The position numbers and the translations under genes are program-made. A DNA stretch of 64,000 bases from Adiantum capillus-veneris. Lineage: Eukaryota > Streptophyta > Polypodiopsida > Polypodiales > Pteridaceae. Every line of letters begins with the position of its first letter. The stretch's first letter is position 1. The notes under the pieces were generated by a model. It had not been told where the DNA came from and searched no databases. It saw only the letters and a program-made list of their open reading frames with translations. Positions 47,426-58,934 of this stretch are shown piece by piece. The DNA lies in contig CM043944.1 in assembly GCA_014529385.2 (NCBI GenBank), positions 58,642,268 through 58,706,267 of the forward strand. The letters run 5' to 3'.

Positions 47426-48065
47426 CTAATTGTTGGAGTTAATTAATGAAGCTAATCATGAGGTATTTTAATCTCCATTATGTGATCATTGCTCTTTCGT
47501 AGAGAATCTCCCTTTTGGACCCTTTATGAGACGTACTCTTCTCTTCCATTGGTCCCATGTTGACTCATGGGTCCAAAAGCACATATCTATATTCTAAATG
47601 TTTTTCCCACATTCAATGATCAGTTCAATATGACAAAGTCATTGGGATAGTTACATATTAGATTTTATGACATGCCTTTAGGCATCCATAGCCTTGTATA
47701 GCACACTTTCTGGTTCGGACCAATTTAGGCTGCACCAGTGTGTATTCTATAGATACAGAGCTTTTTCTTGATAGTGTAAGCACTCCATTCCTTGGCTACT
47801 CTAGATCTTGAATGAACCATAGGTGTCGAGAAAAAATGCACTATGTGCAAAAAGAATGTGTTGAAAAAAAAAAAATAGTTCAAACACATGCATTTTGATT
47901 GTAGAGACCAAGTGCTCAACCCACCATGTACTGTGTTATGTGTGTCTCCCCCAAGGAATCCACTATTTGTGTTGTGAAACTATTGATTACAAGCTTTAAG
48001 GTGGATATCTCATTATAGGTTATCTTTGCCTTTTCTAGCAGACAATAAATATCATCAACAGACTC
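47426..48065. other. No gene recognised
   Basis: No coding region or repeat that I can support lies here. Its right end may belong to the decayed coding region at 48.1-50.2 kb. Confidence 0.4.
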
Positions 48066-50160
48066 TCACACACGAGCACACTTAATTCCTAGGGCTGCTT
48101 TGTTACGTCTATAGGTGGTAATGACACACCTTTTTTCACAATTGAAACTCATTGGGACTTTGGGAGTTAGAATAGTGTGAAAGCACATTCCTAGATTTAC
48201 TACTATCCATAAATATTTTATTAGGGAAATCATGTGTACTTCCAGATGCCTTCTTGTCCTTTGATAGCTCAATTGCACTACCATGTAGACCAACACTCAA
48301 TACAATAGCCTTGAGCTCTCTTATACACTCTTCTTTTCCTTTTGTAGGCTCCATATTCCAAGGATAATTAATATGGATCAATAATAACTTGTCAAGAATT
48401 TGTACATGGGCATGAAGGGTGCACATGCACATTTATTAGTGGAATCAATAGAATAGAATCCCAATTTGAATCATCCATGTCTTGATTAGGAGGTACACTT
48501 TGGTAAAAACTGCAGATACCTTGAAACCATCATTGTAGTGCATTACCCACTGTTTGTGTAGTGGGCACACCTTTTGTAGAGTTGACTGTAACTTTGCCAC
48601 CCTTACCCTTAACACCCTTCGACTTGCTAGCCTTTGCACCCTTTCCCTCAGTTCCTATTGATACTTTACTGTGGCAACAATAAATGCATAAAAAGGGGGT
48701 AATTCCACCTTCCTTGCACCCTAACATACACTTGAGAGTTTTCAAGTCTCCTACCAAAATGCCACTCAATTTGGAGCATACCTAGACCCAAAACCTACAA
48801 TCTTTGTCCTTCTTATTATTTCTGAATGACGTCAATGATTGGGGTGTGATTGAAATTCCATTTCACGGACTCATGTGTCTCATGCGAGAGATGAAAAGCT
48901 GCTAGCCACCAAATATTCTTCTTTGAATCAACACCTTAACATGTGCTTCCCTTCTCATTGGCATTTCGCTCAACATCTATGCCTTGCAAGGCCCTTTTTA
49001 TCATTGTAACTCTTATCCTTGTGGGCCATTGACCTTTGACAATCTAGCACGCATCAAGATTCATTACAAATATAACTTTTCCATCACACTCTTCTTGTGT
49101 CAACCCAAAAAAATTGATCATTGACTCTTGGAGCTTCAACAAATCAACATACACATTGTTGAACTCATTGTAGGAGAAGGATTTTCTATCTTCTAATGGA
49201 ATGGCATCCTCCACTTATTGAAATCCACCCAAAAAGCTTGCAACATCATCATTGATGCATTTTTTTGGAACGTTGACACTAGAAGGTGTTGGCAGCAACC
49301 TAAACATACCTTTTGTCTTCTAACCTAGTGTGACAATTCTATACAAAGATTTGTAGGCTTTGAAACTTTTTCCTACACTATCACACACCTCCAACACCTC
49401 TTGAGACGACATAATTCTCTTTAGATCACTCAAATACTTTTGGCTCAAACATTGGCAATGCTGCATTAGATGGATCATCCAATAGCCACTCCTTTGGATT
49501 GATGGTATGTTGTAGTAGAGTATGTCATATCGTTTGAGCATTCGAATCAAATTCCATCTTCATCCAAGCCAAGTTCCTGCATACTAAAATAAAGTTACAC
49601 CAACCTACAAAAAATGTAGAAAATAAAAAACTTGCATTCGTATCCTTGCCAATTTTTACAGATATGTTTCTTCCAAGCTCACAACTTGTATATAGCATAG
49701 GCAATGCATGTCTCTTTCGCTCACAAATGTGATAGTCGAGGGGAATGTGTGTGAGATCATCGATTTTCCAACCCATATTACATGCAACGTATTGTGGCTG
49801 AACGTAATTGTCTAGCTAGTGCTCTTGGCCCTTTTTGATGCTCTAATTTTTTGTTAAGCTCCGACATCTCATCGTTCAGCTCCTTTGTATTCTCGTTGGC
49901 TTCCACTCGTACATGCTGAATGTATTTCATGTACTTCTCTTTAAATGATGAATAGACAACAAAGAGATGTTTTCTTGCTTCCCTTTCATTGATGAAAGTT
50001 GAATACAATATCTAACAACATCTAGATAGTCTGTCTCTTCCATCTCCAATAAAACACAGTATCTTAGTGACGTTACGAAAGGTTGGTGATACATTAGGCA
50101 TTGGATCACCAAGGTAAACTTGGCCATCAATCCATAAGTTGATTTCCTTGTATCCAATGT
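48066..50160 (-). pseudogene. Unidentified decayed protein-coding region
   Basis: On the minus strand successive frames read as protein with few stops. The best block is 49325-48945: MFRLLPTPSSVNVPKKCIND, DRKSFSYNEFNNVYVDLLKL, FFGLTQEECDGKVIFVMNLD. Other blocks are a coiled-coil-like NENTKELNDEMSELNKKLEH (about 49900), a Cys/His cluster followed by a Lys/Gly-rich basic stretch (KGAKASKSKGVKGKGGK, about 48620), and ELKAIVLSVGLHGSAIELSKDKK (about 48300). I do not recognise the family. Length, position among transposons and decay suggest an unfamiliar transposase or element protein, but a captured host gene is possible. There is no catalytic motif I can name. Confidence 0.55.
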
Positions 50161-50321
50161 TCTATAGTTGATCTACAACATTAGGATTAGATGTGCGAAG
50201 TCACAGAGTAGCATACTCCTTCTTGAAATATGTGTTTAACTGATATCATTTTGTCTTATTAGTAATGCTTACAGTGGTAGGAGATTGGATTACATTTACA
50301 TTATCTAGAGAGAGAATGTGT

Positions 50322-50670
50322 AATGGAAGAAAAATATGTAGCAATGACGGAGGGAAGCAAAGAGATTCCCTGGCTTCACAGATTCTTGGAGGAGCTTGGA
50401 TACAAGCAAGACAATTATGTCTTGTATAGTGACAGTCAAAGCGCAATTCTTCTTGTGAAAAATTCAGTATTTCACTCAAGGAAAAAGCATATCTAGGTGA
50501 GATATCACTTCATACGTACTCTTTTGGAAGAGGGACAACTAAAGCTAGGAAAGGTGCACACAAGGGAGAATCCTGTAGACATGCTAACAAAGGTGGTTGA
50601 CAAGGAGCATTTATGCTTTTACTCATCTTCAATTGGCATTCAAGGATAAGAAGCCAAGATGGAAAGTAGT
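50322..50670 (+). pseudogene. Copia 2 fragment: RNase H end
   Basis: A frame beginning EEKYVAMTEGSKEIPWLHRF, then VLYSDSQSAI, is a close relative of the last 110 residues of copia 1. A TAG and other lesions are present. Everything upstream of this RNase H is missing. A purine tract (about 50697-50709) and an LTR follow directly. Confidence 0.92.
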
Positions 50671-50709
50671 CATAAGTTTGATGTGAGGACCAGTCTCCCA
50701 ATGGGAGAT

Positions 50710-51407
50710 TGTTAAGTATGGAGCTTGATTCACCCCGTGTAATTTTTTAGTCTAAAAACTTCACATTTGCAAGGTCCCCATTATGAGAAGCCATTGTGCA
50801 TGAGAAAAATCACTCACCAAAAAATCCAAACATTCACATTATTTTTCACTAGAATATCTTGGTCGAACGGTAGCTAAAAAGTGAACGCCGGTTGGTGGTC
50901 ACTAGTAGTCAATGAGCGGTTGGCCAATGGTCAATAGTCAATGGTCGATTGGCCTGTGCTCAATAGTCAATGGTTGGTAGCCAAAAGTCTATGGGTGATG
51001 GTCGACTTCTAATCGGACTTGTCTACGGAAAGGTGGCTACACAAGGGCACATGGGAGAATTCTACTTGGACTTGTCTACACAAAGGTGGCTACACATGGG
51101 CACATGGAGAGTTCAACTTGGACTTGTCTACACAAATGTGGCTACACATGGGCAGACGGGAGAATTCAACTTGGATTTGTCTTCACAAGGGTCACGATTG
51201 TCTCTGATGAGAGAGGGTTGCCCATTTTGGCCTATAAAAGGAGGCTTCTTCTACACACAAAATGGATAAATGAAGGTGCATTGAAGAGTGTGTGAGTTGG
51301 TGAAGTGTGCCACTGTGAAGTGGTGGTGAGAGTGAAGCAAGGTGGGAGTTCCATAAAGGGTTGCTAATCCCTTTGTAATCTATTTCAAAATTGAAGTGCA
51401 AACCCAT
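50710..51407 (+). repeat. Copia 2 3' LTR, left part
   Basis: Begins TGTTAAGTATGGAG and follows the copia 1 LTR with many differences, including TATAAAA at 51233-51239. The GGCCGG array is degenerate. Instead there are repeated GGACTTGTCTACACAAAGGT-like units of about 45 bp (51014-51200). It is interrupted at 51407 by the short-LTR composite and resumes at 59078. Confidence 0.92.
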
Positions 51408-51537
51408 TGTTGGAGCTATATAGAGAGCCCACACTTATGCTATATATAGCTAGGAGTCCCCACTATATATGTGCACTCAGTGTGTGCTCTACACACACTT
51501 TGGGGATTTCATATGATGGTGTCGTTTCGGTTCAAGA
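51408..51537 (+). repeat. Short LTR copy L1, with primer site
   Basis: Starts TGTTGGAGC and ends GGTTCAAGA (family consensus probably CAACA). TGGTATCAAAGC, one change from the initiator-Met site, follows directly at 51538-51549. The TATATATAGC core is shared by all copies. Confidence 0.88.
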
Positions 51538-51549
51538 TGGTATCAAAGC

Positions 51550-52860
51550 TCTTCCAATTGATTAGATGGTGCTTTCCTCATAAAGTAGACGGTCCACTTT
51601 TCTCAATCTGATTCATAAAAAACACCTCTATGATCCATAGTTGATCTAGGCCGCAGAGAATCTTTATAATTCAAGACACAGATAAGTCGTATCTTATTTG
51701 GTTTTCGTTTGTTTGATGACTGACTCTTTATTTATTCTTGAAGTGTGTGTCTAGTTCGTGATCAGCATGGACCTGCTAACTTCTTCTGAGATGATGAAAC
51801 TAGTTCTGTTAATGAGCGTGTATTGTTATGTTATATGGTTTCTTGGTGAGCCAAAGGCTCTTTTTCTAGTATCTGAACGCAGAAGCCACCACATGGCATT
51901 AGATTTTATTTTAAAAAAAATAAACATCGCTGCCATGAACACAGAAGCCTCTAAATAAAAAAGACTCCACATGAAAAGATGCTTGCAATGCTCAAAGATG
52001 CATGGAACCTGCGAAGTCCAGATCGAGCTGCTTTTGAGACCAATTGAGCAAGGCAAAGAATCGACCTTCTTTTGTAATGAAGCCTGAATACAGCCGCCCC
52101 GATCTATCGCTCTAGTCTATCTACAGATCAACTCGTCAATGCCCCGTCAACACCATACTTTGAGCTCAAGGACTACGTCTGCAAGAATCCGAAGTACCCT
52201 CCATCTTGATGATCTGCAAATATAACCAGGTTTGAAAGGTCTCCAATACTCCTTTCCGGTTCTGCCCAGCTTGCTGATGCACGGACAAACATCGCGGAAA
52301 AGAATTGGTATGAATCTTTAGAATTACACATGGAGACTTGCTGCAAAATATTATTTCCATGAACATTGAAGGACGGTCAAGGGCATAGGGTTGTTAAATC
52401 TGCATGAGCTATAGTTGGAGCGAGTTGCGTCTGTAGATACGAGGTGAGTATGGTAGTACAAGCTGGACATGATGAGCACTCTCAAAGATTAATATTTTGT
52501 GCAATCAATCCATGGAAGTGGTCTTTTCTACTGATACTGAAACAAAAGATATCGGATTTCAATCGATGATCAATTGGCCTAATCTAGAGTTGAATCACCA
52601 AAACTCATTGCCTTTGCCTTAGCAGACCCGTTCAACACATTTTTCTTTTGATGCTATCAAGTTGTTGGTGATGTAGACGGAAGAGATGCCGAAGAAATAG
52701 AAAGAGTAATCGTCGAAGTGGACGTGAGCGCAAAAAAGCTTGGCAAGATCGATCGACACACCGAAGCTTATGATGGTTAGCTGCTTGCACTTTTAGCTGA
52801 GAATGTGACGAGATTAGTGGCAGACAACTCAATGTCGAGGGAAAGGCATTGGTTATTCAC
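51550..52860 (+). other. Internal region of the short-LTR element, no gene recognised
   Basis: No frame with element or host domains was recognised. A few short frames on either strand show nothing beyond chance. Confidence 0.45.
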
Positions 52861-52862
52861 GA

Positions 52863-53040
52863 TGATACCATGATGTTTTTTCATTGATACCATGGTTATT
52901 CTCGGTGATACCATGATTTTGTTTCGTTGATACAATGGCTATTTTCGGTGATACCGTGATGTTGTTTCGTTGATACAATGATTATTCTATGATGCTTTTC
53001 GTTGATACCATGATAATTTATTCATTTTTATTGATACAAT
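52863..53040 (+). repeat. Minisatellite of alternating 22 and 21 bp units with TGATACCATG
   Basis: TGATAC begins at 52863, 52885, 52906, 52928, 52949, 52971, 53003 and 53032. Odd and even units resemble each other more than neighbours do, giving a 43 bp higher-order repeat. Each unit starts with TGATACCATG or a variant. Confidence 0.92.
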
Positions 53041-53761
53041 GATTATATTTTGTTAATAATTTGATGATACTCATTGATATCACTACGTTGATAAATGTCG
53101 TTTTATGTAGTATATACACATGTGATTTGCATCACGTATCATGCATCTTGAACTTTTTATGTTCATAATTTATGTCCACATATGCTGTCGTGCATATATA
53201 TGTCATCAAAAGAGTGGCGTCATGAACAATCTCTTATGGCATAGTGAACGTAATTATTTCACGAACGATGCTAATAATTTTCATGACTATGTTTTTTGAG
53301 TCTATGATCTATGTAGGATTGATCAAAGAATTGATTTCATGAAGACAAACTTGGTGACAATAAAATATTTATGAAGACATGTTTGGTGATGCCATATTGA
53401 TAACAACATGAAGATATGTTTGGTGATGCGATAGTGATGACAAGCTACATAGCAGATTCATGGAGACACTTCTGATTATGAGCTAATCGATAGACTTTAT
53501 ACCTCTTTATTGAACCTTTGTATCCATTATTGTATTTGATAGGATAGGAGTAATGTAACTCCTCATAAAACATTCATTGTAAAAGGAGTGATGTAGCTCC
53601 TCATAAAATATTGTAAAAGGAGTGATGTAGCTCCTCATGAACATTTGTATATTCAATGATTTTTATAATATAACGGTGGGTGTATATAGAGCTGTGGGTT
53701 TTTCCCTTGATCTCCCAAGGGGTTTTTCATCCACGGTTAGGGACCCTTATTTGAGCGGGGG
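53041..53761 (+). other. 3' internal region and purine tract of a short-LTR element
   Basis: Includes two close copies of AGGAGTGATGTAGCTCCTCA (about 53584 and 53619), a self-complementary word. A TTTCCCTTGATCTCCCAAGG block and TTATTTGAGCGGGGG (the likely purine tract, 53747-53761) follow. The same order of motifs occurs at 58198-58428 before LTR copy L2. Confidence 0.7.
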
Positions 53762-53903
53762 TGTTGAGCTTATATGTGAAGCTACTCAATATATGTCTTC
53801 TCTATATATGGCACCCAGGTCCCCTCTATATATACATCATCTCATGTGTGTATTCTACACACTTTGGGGTTCTATTGCTGTGCTCTCTCTTTCTCTCTCA
53901 ACA
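53762..53903 (+). repeat. Short LTR of a second subfamily (142 bp)
   Basis: Starts TGTTGAG and ends CTCAACA, a perfect terminal inversion, preceded by a purine tract. Shares the TCTACACACTTTGGGG block and general layout with L1 but is clearly diverged. The psbO fragment starts immediately after it. Confidence 0.8.
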
Positions 53904-54345
53904 GGGAGAAGGGTCCCTCTCTAGCTCGTTGTTGAAGCCATCACCTGTCTCAACTTCGTTTGGTGTCAAGGCCTGCACGAGGGTTTCATGCTCTGTTGAG
54001 GATGACCTCGAGGAGTTGGCTTCCAAGTGCAGTGAGGCTGGAAAGGTTGCTATTGTGAGTCTAATCAGCTCCGTGCTCATCGTCTCTCGAGCCAGTGTAG
54101 AAGGCCCGCCAAAGAGGCTTTCCTACAATGAGCTAAAAGGTCTGACATACATGGGAGTCAAGGAAAGTGGTATTACTTTCAAGTGTCACATGATCAAGGG
54201 TGGATCCGATGCCTTTGGTCTCAAGCCTGGAACATATCAACTTAAGAAGTTTTGCTTGGAGCACGCCTCTTTCAGGGTGAAAGTAGAGTCTTAATTCAAG
54301 GGAGGAGTCCCAGACTTCCAGCGCCACCAAGCTCATGACAAGGCT
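53904..54345 (+). pseudogene. psbO: Captured psbO fragment (oxygen-evolving complex 33 kDa protein)
   Basis: PsbO is a nuclear-encoded thylakoid-lumen protein that stabilises the manganese cluster of photosystem II. From about 53920 the frame reads a plastid transit-like stretch (SSLLKPSPVSTSFGVKA) and a lumen-targeting hydrophobic segment (GKVAIVSLISSVLIVSRAS). It then reaches the mature N-terminus EGPPKRLSYNELKGLTYMGV. The two disulfide cysteines are kept, in ITFKCHMI and KKFCLEHASF. A TAA at 54292-54294 and a frameshift precede a KLMTRL block near 54335. Only about the first third of the protein is present and no intron interrupts it. It begins directly at the end of a short LTR, so it appears to be a transduced gene piece. 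Function is not expected. Confidence 0.85.
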
Positions 54346-57236
54346 TAAATTTGAGGAGCAAGCTGGATCCACTATGTTGCAGTTAATGTTCACCTCCCCG
54401 GGGTTCATCTGTCGCACTCCCATATCCATCCCCAAGCTTGACCCACATGTCATGAAACTCACGGCAGCTGGAGCAGCACCACTTGAAGACATAAATTCCT
54501 CTGAAGCTGCACGCACCAACGCTACGTCGATCCTTGGTTTGCCTGTGATTGAGGCCGGTGCCATCGTCATCAACATTGCATATGAATAAAAATCATGCCA
54601 CTAATCAACTGTGGTGGCTTGTCATCGCTGACGTTTTTTGTAGGCGGCACATCACAAACTCGCCATACCGCATCAGAGCCATCCCATATAGATTTCTTCC
54701 ATTGAAATCCCTGCAAACTGGATGTAAAACAACTGAAACCTCTGTAGTCGATTTGCAGTTGTCCATGGTGTGAATCCCATAGAGGTCTACTATGTTGAGT
54801 CGTGCTTTTGCAGATGCTGATGGGAAAGAACACCCCTAAAAACATCACAACACAAGGCATCTCATTCAGAAGCATTTGAAGATTCATATTTCGGCACCTG
54901 ATCACAACACAACGCCATCCTCAAGAAAACCGATCATCATTAGACGACATGAATTGGGCTATGCAATATAGGACTAAAATCTCTTTTGAAAGAACAATGC
55001 TACAACAAATAGTGGTTTGCTATGGTAACAGCTCCTTTGTTGCAGCACTTTCTTGCTAGATGGTGTCTCCTCATTTCCATTAATGCTACTAGGCTCGGAG
55101 GTTTGAGAGTGTAGGTTTCAAAGCACCCCTTGCAAAAAATCTCTCAGAAGGATTTTCCAAGTCAAGAGTGAGTCCCTTAACACCGCTCTCTCAAGCACCT
55201 TATCATATCTACGCTTGATCCCAAGCAATGAAAATACACACCAAATGGATTTAGGGTTATGCTTACCTCACCCACACGGGACCCTGGCTTCATCACAAGT
55301 CCCCCCTCCTATGCTCGTTTCAGGACCACCCCATAACAATGCCGAACATCAGAACACCAAGTCCCTCTCTTTCAGCATGTCCCAATCTCGTCCCCCTCCT
55401 ATCCACCTGTCCAAAGGTTGCAAACAAACGAGATCCAGCCTGCTTCAAACAGAAAGGCCCAAGGCTTCCACCTCCAAAACAGGAAAGTGGAATAGGAAGA
55501 GGATGATGGAAAGGGGAAGTTGTCCCTATGGAAGGACTACTAAGTATGTCTTTGTGGTGGAACACCAAGACCCTCTTTGGCTTGCCCATACCTAATTGCC
55601 CACTCTCTCCCACTTGGCCATCCTTCCCACTAAGCTCGCTCTCTCTCTTGCCATCCCGACTCGCCTAACCACAATAGGACAGTGGCTACAACATAAGGTA
55701 GGAGAAAGAGTTGAAAGAAAGTGAAATTTTAACAAGGGAAAATCTATCAAAAAGCACCCATAACTCTGTATATAGTGAACCTTCGACATAGAATATAAAA
55801 TTAGATTTGCTTCTCTTTAAGCTTAATCAATATGTCACATCTTCTGTATTTGTCTTAATCCACGTTTTGTGCCTGGCGCAGAGGACATATATTAACAACA
55901 ATGGACATTTCAATTACGCGAGCACGACTCCAGCTCGACAACACTACAAGGTTTGTTATCTGTATCCAACACCCCATGACTATGCATTTGCTTGGCGCAA
56001 CAATAAACGCTACGAGGAAGGGCATGGCTTCCATTTCTTATAATTTTTGGAGAGACCACAGTGCCAACTCTCCACCACACTTTTGTATGGCACCTCTACA
56101 TGACGTGCACCTCTCCACCTCTACATGACGTGCACTGTATACTTCGCAGTTTGAGTCTATGATATTTCATTGCAAGACGATATGTTTAACTATTCACATT
56201 GATTTTTTGTAGCTTGACCCAAACATTGTCCTCCGACTTTCACAATTGGATGACATTTGTACACGATTATCAGGTCGGTAGTGTAGTTTAGTTTTTATAG
56301 TTTGTTTATGCTTTTTATATTTTTGAGTCTGTCAAAGCTTCCTTAAGTTCAGTTTAGCCATATGTTTTTCTCATGAGTAAATGCTCAATTTCGATCATCG
56401 TATCTATATATCAGATATACATGCATTTATCTTCTCACAGTTTGGCAATTCAACCTATATGTTGAAATAAAGGAAAACTCATTACGCTTGATTGAGAATA
56501 AGATGGATATCTCAAAGATGGTTCCAAGATTTAGAGACTAAATGGTCGATATTTTACTAGGTTGAATGGTACAATCTGCAAAAAACTACCAGAGTAGGTT
56601 AAGTTACAACCCTTTTTCTCGATTCAATTATCCTCTTTAGTAGCCCTTTGTCGTATATGGAGCACTGTGGGACACAACTTTCTTCTTTCCAATGCTCATT
56701 ATGTCCCAAGTTGAGTTATTATTGGTGCCTATCAATTGGTTCTACTCATTTTTCTCGTGTCACCACAACAAAATCCAAGGGAAAACAATCACAACCAACT
56801 AATCAAGTAACCAGCTGCACTCCAAAGTCTATCATATTATGTACGAAAAAGGCCCCCCAAGCAAGACTAGTTACGACTCTATTATAACCTTTTGATTGCT
56901 CATGTCTTCACACTACAACCAAGGCAGTCAGTGTTTGAGTCCCCCTGAAAGGACTATGAATAAATTTTTCCTTGCAAATTGTGGTTACTCAATGCGACGT
57001 TTGACGTTATCAGTATCTAATGCTTCTTATGATGTTTTGAGACCATCACTAGGCACTTTGCTTGATGCAGTAAATCAAGTGTAGTAACTTTGAAGATTTC
57101 TTTTAGCTTTGATCAGAGTAGCACCATCTTTATGAATAATTTTTCTCATAAGTACTAAATGGATATACATGTTGATTGTTCCTACTAGTCTTCAAGTTAT
57201 GTCCATGCTCAAATTAGTTCTTCTAATTTCTTACTA
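54346..57236 (+). other. Unassigned interior of the composite element
   Basis: An open frame on each strand at 54133-54590 follows the psbO piece but shows no known family. A pair of overlapping frames on opposite strands at 55215-55613 is Pro/Ser-rich without a domain. The remainder is AT-rich and non-coding. Further captured gene pieces are possible but cannot be named. Confidence 0.45.
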
Positions 57237-57598
57237 CCTTACTCATAGCAAAGTCACACCATTAGATGCAAGGGTGTCCACATGATTTGATGCGAGATGT
57301 AGACCCGGATTGAGGCAGAAATATTTCCGGCCTTCCTCATCACTAAGGACTCTGGACCTTGCTATATTTAGATTGTATGTTCGGACTTCAATTTTTGTAA
57401 TTTGATGCTATTGATATTATTACAATTTGTCATAACATACTTCACATAATTTTATGATCGTCTTATGTGATCATATACTAACGTGTGTGATGGTTTTCAT
57501 CGAAATCATTGATGTAGAGATGACAAGATATACCAAGCCATTATCTACTGACTAATCATTGTCTTGAGGTTTTGTAGATTATGCACAAAACTAGCGTC
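57237..57598 (+). repeat. Direct repeat X, copy 1
   Basis: Starts CCTTACTCATAGCAAAGTCA and matches 58557-58934 closely to CACAAAACTAGCG. The copies are 1320 bp apart, and copy 2 starts exactly at the end of LTR copy L2. Confidence 0.92.
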
Positions 57599-57860
57599 CT
57601 TGATGCCATGGTATGTAAAGCCATGATGCTAATTACTATTTTACAATTTTTATATAATTTGAAGAAAACGTCTTTGATGCCATGGTATGTAGAGCCATGA
57701 TTGGGGTTTCAAAGTTTTTCTGAGCGTCTCTAATGCCATGGTGAATATCGTGATGCCATGGTACGTAAAGCCATGATGATTCCTATTTTAAAGTTTTTTT
57801 GAGCGTCTCTTCTACCATGGTGAATACCGTGATTCCATGGTACGTAAAGCCATGATGATG
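57595..57860 (+). repeat. Degenerate tandem repeat with palindromic GCCATGGTA words
   Basis: Four units beginning near 57596, 57669, 57724 and 57804 contain TGCCATGGTATGTAAAGCCATGAT-like words in which CCATGG is self-complementary. The last two units have an 80 bp period. It sits in the same relative place as the TGATACCATG minisatellite of the other subunit. Confidence 0.8.
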
Positions 57861-58428
57861 ACAACTGCCAGCTATTGAGATCTTGGGGGCCCCAACATGT
57901 TCGTTGCATCTCGGATTTATATATATGTGTGCACATGTGATTACGTTGATATTAAATTTGTTTCTATGTCATTTGCACATGTAATTGCATTGGCATTATG
58001 TTTGTTTCTATGTCATCTCCAAAGCGGCGTCACGAATTGTCTCTAAGGACAGTGTGATGTGATTATTTCTAACCTTCACATTTTGATATGTTTCTTGAGT
58101 TGGTATTGATTACAGGATGAAAATCACATAAAGAAGCATATACAAGGGATCAAAGATGCTAAAGCTGCTCTATCAAAACATCTGCAGTGGCACAAGAGTG
58201 ATGTAGCTCCTACTATTAAAACTTTAAATTTGTGTCCCTTAGAATTTTTATGAGACTTTGTGAAGGTGATTGTTGTATATTATGGAGTGTTGTAGCTCCT
58301 TGGGAGCATATTTTGTAAACTTGAAAATTTATTAATACAATAGTGGATGTATATGGTGCTATGGGTTTCTCCCTTGTACCGCCAAGGGTTTTTTCATCCA
58401 CAGTTAGGGGCTCCTATTTGAGTGGGGG

Positions 58429-58558
58429 TGTTGGAGCTATATAGAGAGCCCACACTTATGCTATATATATCTAGGAGCCCCCACTATATATGTGTACTCA
58501 CTGTGTGCTCTACACACACTTTGGAGATTGCATATGATGGTGTTGTCTCAGTTCAACC
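58429..58558 (+). repeat. Short LTR copy L2 (130 bp)
   Basis: Starts TGTTGGAGC after the purine tract TTTGAGTGGGGG and ends CAGTTCAACC. Same length as L1 and nearly the same sequence. Confidence 0.9.
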
Positions 58559-58934
58559 TTAATCATAGCAAAGTCACACCATTAGATGCAAGGGTGGCCA
58601 AATGATTTGATGCAAGTTGTAGACCTGGACTGAGGCACAAATATTTCCATCCTTCCTCATCACTGGGGAATACCTTGTATCCACCTCAACCTTGCTATAT
58701 TTGGATTGTATGTTCGGGCATCACTTCTTGGAATTTGTTGCTATTGATCTGGTTGCAATTTGACGTAACATAGTTCACGTAATTTTATGGTCGTCTTATG
58801 TGATCGTATACTAATGTGTGTGATGGTTTTCATTGGAATCATTGATGTAGAGATGACAATATTTACCAAGCCATTATCTACTAACTAATCATTGTATTGA
58901 GGTTTTGTATATTTTGCACAAAACTAGCGGTTCT
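58557..58934 (+). repeat. Direct repeat X, copy 2
   Basis: Follows LTR L2 directly and matches 57237-57598. It ends with GGTTCTGATACCATG, the first unit of the tandem repeat, before jumping into LTR tail sequence. Confidence 0.92.

Noticed and set aside
50970-51295. Overlapping frames with repeated LDLSTQ/TWTCLHKGG words
   Set aside because: They are translations of the 45 bp repeats in the copia 2 LTR.
52863-53040. Regularly spaced repeat that might be taken for a CRISPR array
   Set aside because: Units are contiguous 21-22 bp with no unique spacers, and the context is plant retrotransposon DNA.
55215-55613. Open frames on both strands (126 and 97 residues)
   Set aside because: Low-complexity Pro/Ser/Gly composition and no motif; I cannot tell either from chance.
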